DNA of 64,000 nt from Henricia sp. BOLD:AAB3569 (GCA_037783545.1 JBBELK010001004.1:1-64000); one strand, 5' to 3'; shown: positions 10,681-21,795, counted from the first letter of the stretch. The notes: generated by a model not told the origin, from the sequence alone. A program made the numbers and translations.

Positions 10681-10755
10681 ATCAAGGCAACCGTGAGTTC
10701 AATGATGTCAACTTGAATGCTCGTATGCATCCCTTCAGGAGGAGTTTCAAGAAAG
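10549..10755 (+). CDS. candidate host exon, proline/serine-rich, unrecognised
   Basis: The last member of the repeat array continues past the repeat boundary into unique sequence. The acceptor TTCCTGTAG ends at 10548 and the donor AAAG|GTTAGC starts at 10756. The 3' part reads ITVTSPVTVDQGNREF and then NDVNLNARMHPFRRSFKK without a stop. The 5' part (NPSSPKLLQDM, then GSPPPPLSPGV) is separated from it by a one-base insertion (GACCCCAACC against GACCCAACC in sister copies). Either this is a duplicated, mutated exon of an unidentified gene or the insertion is an assembly error. I cannot name the protein. Confidence 0.4.
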
Positions 10756-10987
10756 GTTAGCAGTTTGTTTGAGTTGATTTATTTGAAATAAAACTGAGCT
10801 GAGTCGGGTCAGGCTCGGCTGTGATATGCACAACACATATGGTTAACAAAATATTTTCTTATAATATCGATTCTTGATTAGAACAGAAGTTTGTTGAATA
10901 CAGTGGAACTTGTGGATAACAAGGCACTGATCGACCAAACACTTTGGAATCGCTTTCAAGACTGTTCTGCTTCAGTGATTTTCTCCA
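10756..10987. other. unassigned sequence between exon-like repeat and fold-back element
   Basis: No gene or repeat is recognised. If the donor at 10756 is real, this is the start of an intron. Confidence 0.5.
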
Positions 10988-11220
10988 TGGCCCAGTTTCA
11001 TAGAGCTGCTTAACAAGCGTCAACTATTTCATAGACATCGTTAACAGTAAGCAACTGAAAACGTGCCTTAACTGCAGACCCAAACTTAGTGCTGCAACAA
11101 TAGCTATTTCCAAGCATGCGCATGCTTAACCACGCCGCGACCATGAAATAGCGCTCAATTATTACAGTAAGCACGCCGTTACTGCTTGTGCTTAAGCGGC
11201 TCTATGAAACTTGCCCCTGG
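10988..11220 (-). mobile_element. fold-back MITE, family copy 1
   Basis: CAGTTTCATAGAGCTGCTTAA near the left end mirrors TTAAGCGGCTCTATGAAACT near the right end. Related copies lie at 50363-50570 (opposite orientation) and 56278-56410 (partial). Shared inner words are GCAAGCAGTAACG and CTGCAGTTAAGGCACGTT. No coding capacity; the family looks like a short non-autonomous element. Confidence 0.65.
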
Positions 11221-11318
11221 TTCCCGCAGTAATGAAATGTAACATTTCCCGTTTCTTGGAAAAACCTGCAGCTAATGGGGCTCTCAGAAAACCAATTTCT
11301 TGGGTTTTCAACCTGTTT

Positions 11319-11431
11319 GAAACAGCTCTAGAATTACAGGAGCTTAGGGCGGCACTTCAGGCAGAGTGGCACACCCTGCCTCAGTGGCTCTTACAGAGGC
11401 TGGTGCAGTCAGCCTTGCCACAAGAGGTGGT
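11319..11431 (+). pseudogene. Tc1-like transposase C-terminal remnant
   Basis: The frame reads LELQELRAALQAEWHTLPQW followed by LLQRLVQS. Tc1-like transposases end with this kind of helix (ELxxALxxEWxxIPQ, then a leucine-rich LIxSM segment). Here the usual SMPRRC ending is altered and the catalytic domain is absent upstream, where only the fold-back element and unassigned DNA are found. It is a terminal scrap abutting the tRNA array. Confidence 0.5.
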
Positions 11432-11877
11432 CCCTCAAATACTTCTATATTAGAGAGAGTTGCGAGCTGCACGAGTGTGGTCTAGTGTAGAAATAGGCCA
11501 CCATCGTGATGTGGGGTATTTTCTTGCAACCGCAAACATTTTGAACAATCTATCTAGCTCGGAAAAGAGGCCCTAGTTTGCTCAGTAGCGTATGTGACTT
11601 TCGTTTCCCAAAATAGACGCTGGTCTGCTGTTTGGCAATTTTCACTCTTGCAGCTGCAGGCTGGGGTAGTTTTGTTTCAAGTGGAAATTATGGAATACAA
11701 GTGACGGATCAGCCACATAAAATTGAACAGAACTAAAAAGATGAGACTTCAATGAGTAATTGGGTTGTTGTCGCGAGACAAAAAGATTTACCAATTTTTC
11801 AAAGACACGACAGACGTTTCCTCGCAGTGTTTTGCCAGTAGCTTGCAGAGGAATCTTTGCTGCTGCTGATCAACGAC

Positions 11878-11949
11878 TTCCCACACCGGGAATTGAACCC
11901 GGGCCACGGCGGTGAGAGCGCCGGATCCTAACCACTAGACCATATGGGA
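11878..11949 (-). tRNA. tRNA-Glu(CTC), unit 1
   Basis: The 72-nt gene folds into a complete cloverleaf. The acceptor stem TCCCATA pairs with TGTGGGA (one G-T). The anticodon stem is CGGCG/CGCCG around loop CTCTCAC with anticodon CTC at tRNA positions 34-36, and the T arm is CCGGG/CCCGG. The A box TGGTCTAGTGG and B box GGTTCAATTCC fit the Pol III consensus. There is no intron, and CCA is not encoded, as usual in eukaryotes. The first minus-strand run of four or more T lies 94 bases past the 3' end (TTTTT at 11784-11780), unusually far for Pol III termination. Confidence 0.93.
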
Positions 11950-12451
11950 CTCGACTGTGTAAATAGGCAGAGACCCGTGCGCCGAGCTCGTGAATATCTT
12001 GTATGCCCTCAAATACTTCTATATTAGAGAGAGTTGCGAGCTGCACGAGTGTGGTCTAGTGTAGAAATAGGCCACCATCGTGATGTGGGGTATTTTCTTG
12101 CAACCGCAAACATTTTGAACAATCTATCTAGCTCGGAAAAGAGGCCCTAGTTTGCTCAGTAGCGTATGTGACTTTCGTTTCCCAAAATAGACGCTGGTCT
12201 ACTGTTTGGCAATTTTCACTCTTGCAGCTGCAGGCTGGGGTAGTTTTGTTTCAAGTGGAAATTATGGAATACAAGTGACGGATCAGCCACATAAAATTGA
12301 ACAGAACTAAAAAGATGAGACTTCAATGAGTAATTGGGTTGTTGTCGCGAGACAAAAAGATTTACCAATTTTTCAAAGACACGACAGACGTTTCCTCGCA
12401 GTGTTTTGCCAGTAGCTTGCAGAGGAATCTTTGCTGCTGCTGATCAACGAC

Positions 12452-12523
12452 TTCCCACACCGGGAATTGAACCCGGGCCACGGCGGTGAGAGCGCCGGAT
12501 CCTAACCACTAGACCATATGGGA
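12452..12523 (-). tRNA. tRNA-Glu(CTC), unit 2
   Basis: The gene body is identical to unit 1. Its spacer carries the CTACTG variant about 250 bases downstream of the gene. Confidence 0.93.
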
Positions 12524-13025
12524 CTCGACTGTGTAAATAGGCAGAGACCCGTGCGCCGAGCTCGTGAATATCTTGTATGCCCTCAAATACTTCTATATTA
12601 GAGAGAGTTGCGAGCTGCACGAGTGTGGTCTAGTGTAGAAATAGGCCACCATCGTGATGTGGGGTATTTTCTTGCAACCGCAAACATTTTGAACAATCTA
12701 TCTAGCTCGGAAAAGAGGCCCTAGTTTGCTCAGTAGCGTATGTGACTTTCGTTTCCCAAAATAGACGCTGGTCTGCTGTCTGGCAATTTTCACTCTTGCA
12801 GCTGCAGGCTGGGGTAGTTTTGGTTCAAGTGGAAATTATGGAATACAAGTGACGGATCAGCCACATAAAATTGAACAGAACTAAAAAGATGAGACTTCAA
12901 TGAGTAATTGGGTTGTTGTCGAGAGACAAAAAGATTTACCAATTTTTCAAAGACACGACAGACGTTTCCTCGCAGTGTTTTGCCAGTAGCTTGCAGAGGA
13001 ATCTTTGCTGCTGCTGATCAACGAC

Positions 13026-13097
13026 TTCCCACACCGGGAATTGAACCCGGGCCACGGCGGTGAGAGCGCCGGATCCTAACCACTAGACCATATGGGA
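13026..13097 (-). tRNA. tRNA-Glu(CTC), unit 3
   Basis: Identical gene body. The spacer has CTGTCTGG, TTTTGGTTC and CGAGAGAC changes; the first two are shared only with unit 14. Confidence 0.93.
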
Positions 13098-13599
13098 CTC
13101 GACTGTGTAAATAGGCAGAGACCCGTGCGCCGAGCTCGTGAATATCTTGTATGCCCTCAAATACTTCTATATTAGAGAGAGTTGCGAGCTGCACGAGTGT
13201 GGTCTAGTGTAGAAATAGGCCACCATCGTGATGTGGGGTATTTTCTTGCAACCGCAAACATTTTGAACAATCTATCTAGCTCGGAAAAGAGGCCCTAGTT
13301 TGCTCAGTAGCGTATGTGACTTTCGTTTCCCAAAATAGACGCTGGTCTGCTGTTTGGCAATTTTCACTCTTGCAGCTGCAGGCTGGGGTAGTTTTGTTTC
13401 AAGTGGAAATTATGGAATACAAGTGACGGATCAGCCACATAAAATTGAACAGAACTAAAAAGATGAGACTTCAATGAGTAATTGGGTTGTTGTCGCGAGA
13501 CAAAAAGATTTACCAATTTTTCAAAGACACGACAGACGTTTCCTCGCAGTGTTTTGCCAGTAGCTTGCAGAGGAATCTTTGCTGCTGCTGATCAACGAC

Positions 13600-13671
13600 T
13601 TCCCACACCGGGAATTGAACCCGGGCCACGGCGGTGAGAGCGCCGGATCCTAACCACTAGACCATATGGGA
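13600..13671 (-). tRNA. tRNA-Glu(CTC), unit 4
   Basis: Identical gene body in a majority-type spacer. Confidence 0.93.
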
Positions 13672-14173
13672 CTCGACTGTGTAAATAGGCAGAGACCCGT
13701 GCGCCGAGCTCGTGAATATCTTGTATGCCCTCAAATACTTCTATATTAGAGAGAGTTGCGAGCTGCACGAGTGTGGTCTAGTGTAGAAATAGGCCACCAT
13801 CGTGATGTGGGGTATTTTCTTGCAACCGCAAACATTTTGAACAATCTATCTAGCTCGGAAAAGAGGCCCTAGTTTGCTCAGTAGCGTATGTGACTTTCGT
13901 TTCCCAAAATAGACGCTGGTCTGCTGTTTGGCAATTTTCACTCTTGCAGCTGCAGGCTGGGGTAGTTTTGTTTCAAGTGGAAATTATGGAATACAAGTGA
14001 CGGATCAGCCACATAAAATTGAACAGAACTAAAAAGATGAGACTTCAATGAGTAATTGGGTTGTTGTCGCGAGACAAAAAGATTTACCAATTTTTCAAAG
14101 ACACGACAGACGTTTCCTCGCAGTGTTTTGCCAGTAGCTTGCAGAGGAATCTTTGCTGCTGCTGATCAACGAC

Positions 14174-14245
14174 TTCCCACACCGGGAATTGAACCCGGGC
14201 CACGGCGGTGAGAGCGCCGGATCCTAACCACTAGACCATATGGGA
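14174..14245 (-). tRNA. tRNA-Glu(CTC), unit 5
   Basis: Identical gene body in a majority-type spacer. Confidence 0.93.
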
Positions 14246-14747
14246 CTCGACTGTGTAAATAGGCAGAGACCCGTGCGCCGAGCTCGTGAATATCTTGTAT
14301 GCCCTCAAATACTTCTATATTAGAGAGAGTTGCGAGCTGCACGAGTGTGGTCTAGTGTAGAAATAGGCCACCATCGTGATGTGGGGTATTTTCTTGCAAC
14401 CGCAAACATTTTGAACAATCTATCTAGCTCGGAAAAGAGGCCCTAGTTTGCTCAGTAGCGTATGTGACTTTCGTTTCCCAAAATAGACGCTGGTCTACTG
14501 TTTGGCAATTTTCACTCTTGCAGCTGCAGGCTGGGGTAGTTTTGTTTCAAGTGGAAATTATGGAATACAAGTGACGGATCAGCCACATAAAATTGAACAG
14601 AACTAAAAAGATGAGACTTCAATGAGTAATTGGGTTGTTGTCGCGAGACAAAAAGATTTACCAATTTTTCAAAGACACGACAGACGTTTCCTCGCAGTGT
14701 TTTGCCAGTAGCTTGCAGAGGAATCTTTGCTGCTGCTGATCAACGAC

Positions 14748-14819
14748 TTCCCACACCGGGAATTGAACCCGGGCCACGGCGGTGAGAGCGCCGGATCCTA
14801 ACCACTAGACCATATGGGA
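14748..14819 (-). tRNA. tRNA-Glu(CTC), unit 6
   Basis: Identical gene body; spacer has the CTACTG variant. Confidence 0.93.
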
Positions 14820-15321
14820 CTCGACTGTGTAAATAGGCAGAGACCCGTGCGCCGAGCTCGTGAATATCTTGTATGCCCTCAAATACTTCTATATTAGAGA
14901 GAGTTGCGAGCTGCACGAGTGTGGTCTAGTGTAGAAATAGGCCACCATCGTGATGTGGGGTATTTTCTTGCAACCGCAAACATTTTGAACAATCTATCTA
15001 GCTCGGAAAAGAGGCCCTAGTTTGCTCAGTAGCGTATGTGACTTTCGTTTCCCAAAATAGACGCTGGTCTGCTGTTTGGCAATTTTCACTCTTGCAGCTG
15101 CAGGCTGGGGTAGTTTTGTTTCAAGTGGAAATTATGGAATACAAGTGACGGATCAGCCACATAAAATTGAACAGAACTAAAAAGATGAGACTTCAATGAG
15201 TAATTGGGTTGTTGTCGCGAGACAAAAAGATTTACCAATTTTTCAAAGACACGACAGACGTTTCCTCGCAGTGTTTTGCCAGTAGCTTGCAGAGGAATCT
15301 TTGCTGCTGCTGATCAACGAC

Positions 15322-15393
15322 TTCCCACACCGGGAATTGAACCCGGGCCACGGCGGTGAGAGCGCCGGATCCTAACCACTAGACCATATGGGA
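15322..15393 (-). tRNA. tRNA-Glu(CTC), unit 7
   Basis: Identical gene body in a majority-type spacer. Confidence 0.93.
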
Positions 15394-15895
15394 CTCGACT
15401 GTGTAAATAGGCAGAGACCCGTGCGCCGAGCTCGTGAATATCTTGTATGCCCTCAAATACTTCTATATTAGAGAGAGTTGCGAGCTGCACGAGTGTGGTC
15501 TAGTGTAGAAATAGGCCACCATCGTGATGTGGGGTATTTTCTTGCAACCGCAAACATTTTGAACAATCTATCTAGCTCGGAAAAGAGGCCCTAGTTTGCT
15601 CAGTAGCGTATGTGACTTTCGTTTCCCAAAATAGACGCTGGTCTGCTGTTTGGCAATTTTCACTCTTGCAGCTGCAGGCTGGGGTAGTTTTGTTTCAAGT
15701 GGAAATTATGGAATACAAGTGACGGATCAGCCACATAAAATTGAACAGAACTAAAAAGATGAGACTTCAATGAGTAATTGGGTTGTTGTCGCGAGACAAA
15801 AAGATTTACCAATTTTTCAAAGACACGACAGACGTTTCCTCGCAGTGTTTTGCCAGTAGCTTGCAGAGGAATCTTTGCTGCTGCTGATCAACGAC

Positions 15896-15967
15896 TTCCC
15901 ACACCGGGAATTGAACCCGGGCCACGGCGGTGAGAGCGCCGGATCCTAACCACTAGACCATATGGGA
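15896..15967 (-). tRNA. tRNA-Glu(CTC), unit 8
   Basis: Identical gene body in a majority-type spacer. Confidence 0.93.
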
Positions 15968-16469
15968 CTCGACTGTGTAAATAGGCAGAGACCCGTGCGC
16001 CGAGCTCGTGAATATCTTGTATGCCCTCAAATACTTCTATATTAGAGAGAGTTGCGAGCTGCACGAGTGTGGTCTAGTGTAGAAATAGGCCACCATCGTG
16101 ATGTGGGGTATTTTCTTGCAACCGCAAACATTTTGAACAATCTATCTAGCTCGGAAAAGAGGCCCTAGTTTGCTCAGTAGCGTATGTGACTTTCGTTTCC
16201 CAAAATAGACGCTGGTCTACTGTTTGGCAATTTTCACTCTTGCAGCTGCAGGCTGGGGTAGTTTTGTTTCAAGTGGAAATTATGGAATACAAGTGACGGA
16301 TCAGCCACATAAAATTGAACAGAACTAAAAAGATGAGACTTCAATGAGTAATTGGGTTGTTGTCGCGAGACAAAAAGATTTACCAATTTTTCAAAGACAC
16401 GACAGACGTTTCCTCGCAGTGTTTTGCCAGTAGCTTGCAGAGGAATCTTTGCTGCTGCTGATCAACGAC

Positions 16470-16541
16470 TTCCCACACCGGGAATTGAACCCGGGCCACG
16501 GCGGTGAGAGCGCCGGATCCTAACCACTAGACCATATGGGA
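16470..16541 (-). tRNA. tRNA-Glu(CTC), unit 9
   Basis: Identical gene body; spacer has the CTACTG variant. Confidence 0.93.
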
Positions 16542-17043
16542 CTCGACTGTGTAAATAGGCAGAGACCCGTGCGCCGAGCTCGTGAATATCTTGTATGCCC
16601 TCAAATACTTCTATATTAGAGAGAGTTGCGAGCTGCACGAGTGTGGTCTAGTGTAGAAATAGGCCACCATCGTGATGTGGGGTATTTTCTTGCAACCGCA
16701 AACATTTTGAACAATCTATCTAGCTCGGAAAAGAGGCCCTAGTTTGCTCAGTAGCGTATGTGACTTTCGTTTCCCAAAATAGACGCTGGTCTGCTGTTTG
16801 GCAATTTTCACTCTTGCAGCTGCAGGCTGGGGTAGTTTTGTTTCAAGTGGAAATTATGGAATACAAGTGACGGATCAGCCACATAAAATTGAACAGAACT
16901 AAAAAGATGAGACTTCAATGAGTAATTGGGTTGTTGTCGCGAGACAAAAAGATTTACCAATTTTTCAAAGACACGACAGACGTTTCCTCGCAGTGTTTTG
17001 CCAGTAGCTTGCAGAGGAATCTTTGCTGCTGCTGATCAACGAC

Positions 17044-17115
17044 TTCCCACACCGGGAATTGAACCCGGGCCACGGCGGTGAGAGCGCCGGATCCTAACCA
17101 CTAGACCATATGGGA
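17044..17115 (-). tRNA. tRNA-Glu(CTC), unit 10
   Basis: Identical gene body in a majority-type spacer. Confidence 0.93.
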
Positions 17116-17616
17116 CTCGACTGTGTAAATAGGCAGAGACCCGTGCGCCGAGCTCGTGAATATCTTGTATGCCCTCAAATACTTCTATATTAGAGAGAGT
17201 TGCGAGCTGCACGAGTGTGGTCTAGTGTAGAAATAGGCCACCATCGTGATGTGGGGTATTTTCTTGCAACCGCAAACATTTTGAACAATCTATCTAGCTC
17301 GGAAAAGAGGCCCTAGTTTGCTCAGTAGCGTATGTGACTTTCGTTTCCCAAAATAGACGCTGGTCTGCTGTTTGGCAATTTTCACTCTTGCAGCTGCAGG
17401 CTGGGTAGTTTTGTTTCAAGTGGAAATTATGGAATACAAGTGACGGATCAGCCACATAAAATTGAACAGAACTAAAAAGATGAGACTTCAATGAGTAATT
17501 GGGTTGTTGTCGCGAGACAAAAAGATTTACCAATTTTTCAAAGACACGACAGACGTTTCCTCGCAGTGTTTTGCCAGTAGCTTGCAGAGGAATCTTTGCT
17601 GCTGCTGATCAACGAC

Positions 17617-17688
17617 TTCCCACACCGGGAATTGAACCCGGGCCACGGCGGTGAGAGCGCCGGATCCTAACCACTAGACCATATGGGA
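17617..17688 (-). tRNA. tRNA-Glu(CTC), unit 11
   Basis: Identical gene body. The spacer has a one-base deletion in a G-run (GGCTGGGTAG) near 17404, shifting later units by one base. Confidence 0.93.
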
Positions 17689-18190
17689 CTCGACTGTGTA
17701 AATAGGCAGAGACCCGTGCGCCGAGCTCGTGAATATCTTGTATGCCCTCAAATACTTCTATATTAGAGAGAGTTGCGAGCTGCACGAGTGTGGTCTAGTG
17801 TAGAAATAGGCCACCATCGTGATGTGGGGTATTTTCTTGCAACCGCAAACATTTTGAACAATCTATCTAGCTCGGAAAAGAGGCCCTAGTTTGCTCAGTA
17901 GCGTATGTGACTTTCGTTTCCCAAAATAGACGCTGGTCTGCTGTTTGGCAATTTTCACTCTTGCAGCTGCAGGCTGGGGTAGTTTTGTTTCAAGTGGAAA
18001 TTATGGAATACAAGTGACGGATCAGCCACATAAAATTGAACAGAACTAAAAAGATGAGACTTCAATGAGTAATCGGGTTGTTGTCGCGAGACAAAAAGAT
18101 TTACCAATTTTTCAAAGACACGACAGACGTTTCCTCGCAGTGTTTTGCCAGTAGCTTGCAGAGGAATCTTTGCTGCTGCTGATCAACGAC

Positions 18191-18262
18191 TTCCCACACC
18201 GGGAATTGAACCCGGGCCACGGCGGTGAGAGCGCCGGATCCTAACCACTAGACCATATGGGA
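18191..18262 (-). tRNA. tRNA-Glu(CTC), unit 12
   Basis: Identical gene body. The spacer has a private AATCGGG change near 18072. Confidence 0.93.
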
Positions 18263-18764
18263 CTCGACTGTGTAAATAGGCAGAGACCCGTGCGCCGAGC
18301 TCGTGAATATCTTGTATGCCCTCAAATACTTCTATATTAGAGAGAGTTGCGAGCTGCACGAGTGTGGTCTAGTGTAGAAATAGGCCACCATCGTGATGTG
18401 GGGTATTTTCTTGCAACCGCAAACATTTTGAACAATCTATCTAGCTCGGAAAAGAGGCCCTAGTTTGCTCAGTAGCGTATGTGACTTTCGTTTCCCAAAA
18501 TAGACGCTGGTCTACTGTTTGGCAATTTTCACTCTTGCAGCTGCAGGCTGGGGTAGTTTTGTTTCAAGTGGAAATTATGGAATACAAGTGACGGATCAGC
18601 CACATAAAATTGAACAGAACTAAAAAGATGAGACTTCAATGAGTAATTGGGTTGTTGTCGCGAGACAAAAAGATTTACCAATTTTTCAAAGACACGACAG
18701 ACGTTTCCTCGCAGTGTTTTGCCAGTAGCTTGCAGAGGAATCTTTGCTGCTGCTGATCAACGAC

Positions 18765-18836
18765 TTCCCACACCGGGAATTGAACCCGGGCCACGGCGGT
18801 GAGAGCGCCGGATCCTAACCACTAGACCATATGGGA
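18765..18836 (-). tRNA. tRNA-Glu(CTC), unit 13
   Basis: Identical gene body; spacer has the CTACTG variant. Confidence 0.93.
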
Positions 18837-19338
18837 CTCGACTGTGTAAATAGGCAGAGACCCGTGCGCCGAGCTCGTGAATATCTTGTATGCCCTCAAA
18901 TACTTCTATATTAGAGAGAGTTGCGAGCTGCACGAGTGTGGTCTAGTGTAGAAATAGGCCACCATCGTGATGTGGGGTATTTTCTTGCAACCGCAAACAT
19001 TTTGAACAATCTATCTAGCTCGGAAAAGAGGCCCTAGTTTGCTCAGTAGCGTATGTGACTTTCGTTTCCCAAAATAGACGCTGGTCTGCTGTCTGGCAAT
19101 TTTCACTCTTGCAGCTGCAGGCTGGGGTAGTTTTGGTTCAAGTGGAAATTATGGAATACAAGTGACGGATCAGCCACATAAAATTGAACAGAACTAAAAA
19201 GATGAGACTTCAATGAGTAATTGGGTTGTTGTCGCGAGACAAAAAGATTTACCAATTTTTCAAAGACACGACAGACGTTTCCTCGCAGTGTTTTGCCAGT
19301 AGCTTGCAGAGGAATCTTTGCTGCTGCTGATCAACGAC

Positions 19339-19410
19339 TTCCCACACCGGGAATTGAACCCGGGCCACGGCGGTGAGAGCGCCGGATCCTAACCACTAGA
19401 CCATATGGGA
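19339..19410 (-). tRNA. tRNA-Glu(CTC), unit 14
   Basis: Identical gene body. The spacer shares CTGTCTGG and TTTTGGTTC with unit 3, evidence of a block duplication. Confidence 0.93.
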
Positions 19411-19912
19411 CTCGACTGTGTAAATAGGCAGAGACCCGTGCGCCGAGCTCGTGAATATCTTGTATGCCCTCAAATACTTCTATATTAGAGAGAGTTGCGA
19501 GCTGCACGAGTGTGGTCTAGTGTAGAAATAGGCCACCATCGTGATGTGGGGTATTTTCTTGCAACCGCAAACATTTTGAACAATCTATCTAGCTCGGAAA
19601 AGAGGCCCTAGTTTGCTCAGTAGCGTATGTGACTTTCGTTTCCCAAAATAGACGCTGGTCTGCTGTTTGGCAATTTTCACTCTTGCAGCTGCAGGCTGGG
19701 GTAGTTTTGTTTCAAGTGGAAATTATGGAATACAAGTGACGGATCAGCCACATAAAATTGAACAGAACTAAAAAGATGAGACTTCAATGAGTAATTGGGT
19801 TGTTGTCGCGAGACAAAAAGATTTACCAATTTTTCAAAGACACGACAGACGTTTCCTCGCAGTGTTTTGCCAGTAGCTTGCAGAGGAATCTTTGCTGCTG
19901 CTGATCAACGAC

Positions 19913-19984
19913 TTCCCACACCGGGAATTGAACCCGGGCCACGGCGGTGAGAGCGCCGGATCCTAACCACTAGACCATATGGGA
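19913..19984 (-). tRNA. tRNA-Glu(CTC), unit 15
   Basis: Identical gene body in a majority-type spacer. Confidence 0.93.
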
Positions 19985-20486
19985 CTCGACTGTGTAAATA
20001 GGCAGAGACCCGTGCGCCGAGCTCGTGAATATCTTGTATGCCCTCAAATACTTCTATATTAGAGAGAGTTGCGAGCTGCACGAGTGTGGTCTAGTGTAGA
20101 AATAGGCCACCATCGTGATGTGGGGTATTTTCTTGCAACCGCAAACATTTTGAACAATCTATCTAGCTCGGAAAAGAGGCCCTAGTTTGCTCAGTAGCGT
20201 ATGTGACTTTCGTTTCCCAAAATAGACGCTGGTCTGCTGTTTGGCAATTTTCACTCTTGCAGCTGCAGGCTGGGGTAGTTTTGTTTCAAGTGGAAATTAT
20301 GGAATACAAGTGACGGATCAGCCACATAAAATTGAACAGAACTAAAAAGATGAGACTTCAATGAGTAATTGGGTTGTTGTCGCGAGACAAAAAGATTTAC
20401 CAATTTTTCAAAGACACGACAGACGTTTCCTCGCAGTGTTTTGCCAGTAGCTTGCAGAGGAATCTTTGCTGCTGCTGATCAACGAC

Positions 20487-20558
20487 TTCCCACACCGGGA
20501 ATTGAACCCGGGCCACGGCGGTGAGAGCGCCGGATCCTAACCACTAGACCATATGGGA
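20487..20558 (-). tRNA. tRNA-Glu(CTC), unit 16
   Basis: Identical gene body in a majority-type spacer. Confidence 0.93.
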
Positions 20559-21060
20559 CTCGACTGTGTAAATAGGCAGAGACCCGTGCGCCGAGCTCGT
20601 GAATATCTTGTATGCCCTCAAATACTTCTATATTAGAGAGAGTTGCGAGCTGCACGAGTGTGGTCTAGTGTAGAAATAGGCCACCATCGTGATGTGGGGT
20701 ATTTTCTTGCAACCGCAAACATTTTGAACAATCTATCTAGCTCGGAAAAGAGGCCCTAGTTTGCTCAGTAGCGTATGTGACTTTCGTTTCCCAAAATAGA
20801 CGCTGGTCTACTGTTTGGCAATTTTCACTCTTGCAGCTGCAGGCTGGGGTAGTTTTGTTTCAAGTGGAAATTATGGAATACAAGTGACGGATCAGCCACA
20901 TAAAATTGAACAGAACTAAAAAGATGAGACTTCAATGAGTAATTGGGTTGTTGTCGCGAGACAAAAAGATTTACCAATTTTTCAAAGACACGACAGACGT
21001 TTCCTCGCAGTGTTTTGCCAGTAGCTTGCAGAGGAATCTTTGCTGCTGCTGATCAACGAC

Positions 21061-21131
21061 TTCCCACACCGGGAATTGAACCCGGGCCACGCGGTGAGAG
21101 CGCCGGATCCTAACCACTAGACCATATGGGA
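21061..21131 (-). pseudogene. tRNA-Glu(CTC) with a one-base deletion, unit 17
   Basis: This last copy is 71 nt. One G is missing from CCACGGCGG (plus strand), so the 3' strand of the anticodon stem reads CGCGT rather than CGCCG. Two of the five stem pairs are lost unless the variable loop rearranges. All other positions match the other 16 copies. It is probably a pseudogene or a base-call error at the array edge. Confidence 0.75.
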
Positions 21132-21187
21132 CTCGACTGTGTAAATAGGCAGAGACCCGTGCGCCGAGCTCGTGAATATCTTGTATG

Positions 21188-21795
21188 GCAACTTGCGCGT
21201 GCAGCATTTTCGAACGAAAACACGCGAATAGGTATTTGTTTACGCACGTACGTGTGCGTGCGTTTATGCGTGTGGTCGGTGATATTCCCATATGTTGCTC
21301 GCCTACTCCCCTCTGCATCACATAGGGGTATTGCTTCTCAACAAATCAAACGACAACATCTTTTTTTTAGTACCATATTGTCAGAAATACTAAACTTCTA
21401 TCGTATGCTTATCATCTGATATCGACTTGTGCCAACCATGCCCTTGCACTGTCCCAATACTGCCAGGCTGCCCATATAGCGCTGGGCGCTGAACCACAGT
21501 CATAGGCAAAACTGCTGTCCCATGGTAGAGAACTTCTTTACATGGGCCTACCCCAGTGCGGAACCAGTTAAATTTCACTCACAGCTCACATGGAAGGTCC
21601 ATGCCGGGTAGTAGCTCGTTGGGTTTTTATGACAAATAGTGATAGAAATACTGATAACTTAACAAATACTACCTCAAGACATATAGAACTTTGGTATATT
21701 AATGAGAAATTTACTGACTTCCAAGCAAAATGAGTGATTCTTTAAAACCATCGCCTTGCCATCTGACAAAAGGTAACTTTTTTTCTTCTTTTCAG
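21188..21795. other. unique sequence, probably upstream gene DNA or intron
   Basis: No exon is recognised. The segment includes a CpG-bearing stretch (ACGCACGTACGTGTGCGTGC near 21241) and a T-run at 21361. It ends in a strong pyrimidine tract and acceptor, TTTTTTCTTCTTTTCAG, at 21779-21795, implying that an upstream exon of the DEK-like gene lies elsewhere. Confidence 0.5.

Larger units (their letters stand above)
11432..21187. repeat. 574-bp tandem array, 17 units, each with a tRNA-Glu gene
   Basis: Units begin CCCTCAAATACTTCTATATT at 11432, 12006, 12580, 13154, 13728 and so on, and each ends CTCGTGAATATCTTGTATG. The last ends at 21187, followed by unique GCAACTTGCGCG. The length equals 17 x 574 minus two single-base deletions (about 17404 and 21092). 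Copies are almost identical. Spacer variants are CTACTG in units 2, 6, 9, 13 and 17; CTGTCTGG with TTTTGGTTC in units 3 and 14; CGAGAGAC in unit 3; and AATCGGG in unit 12. Outside the tRNA I recognise no second RNA gene. A minus-strand 79-codon frame opened by the 17404 deletion (17294-17533) is not a gene. Confidence 0.97.

Noticed and set aside
11432..21187. A second non-coding RNA (5S, U1, U2, U4, U5, U6 or spliced leader) in the 574-bp unit
   Set aside because: I compared the spacer with the remembered core motifs of these RNAs and saw none.
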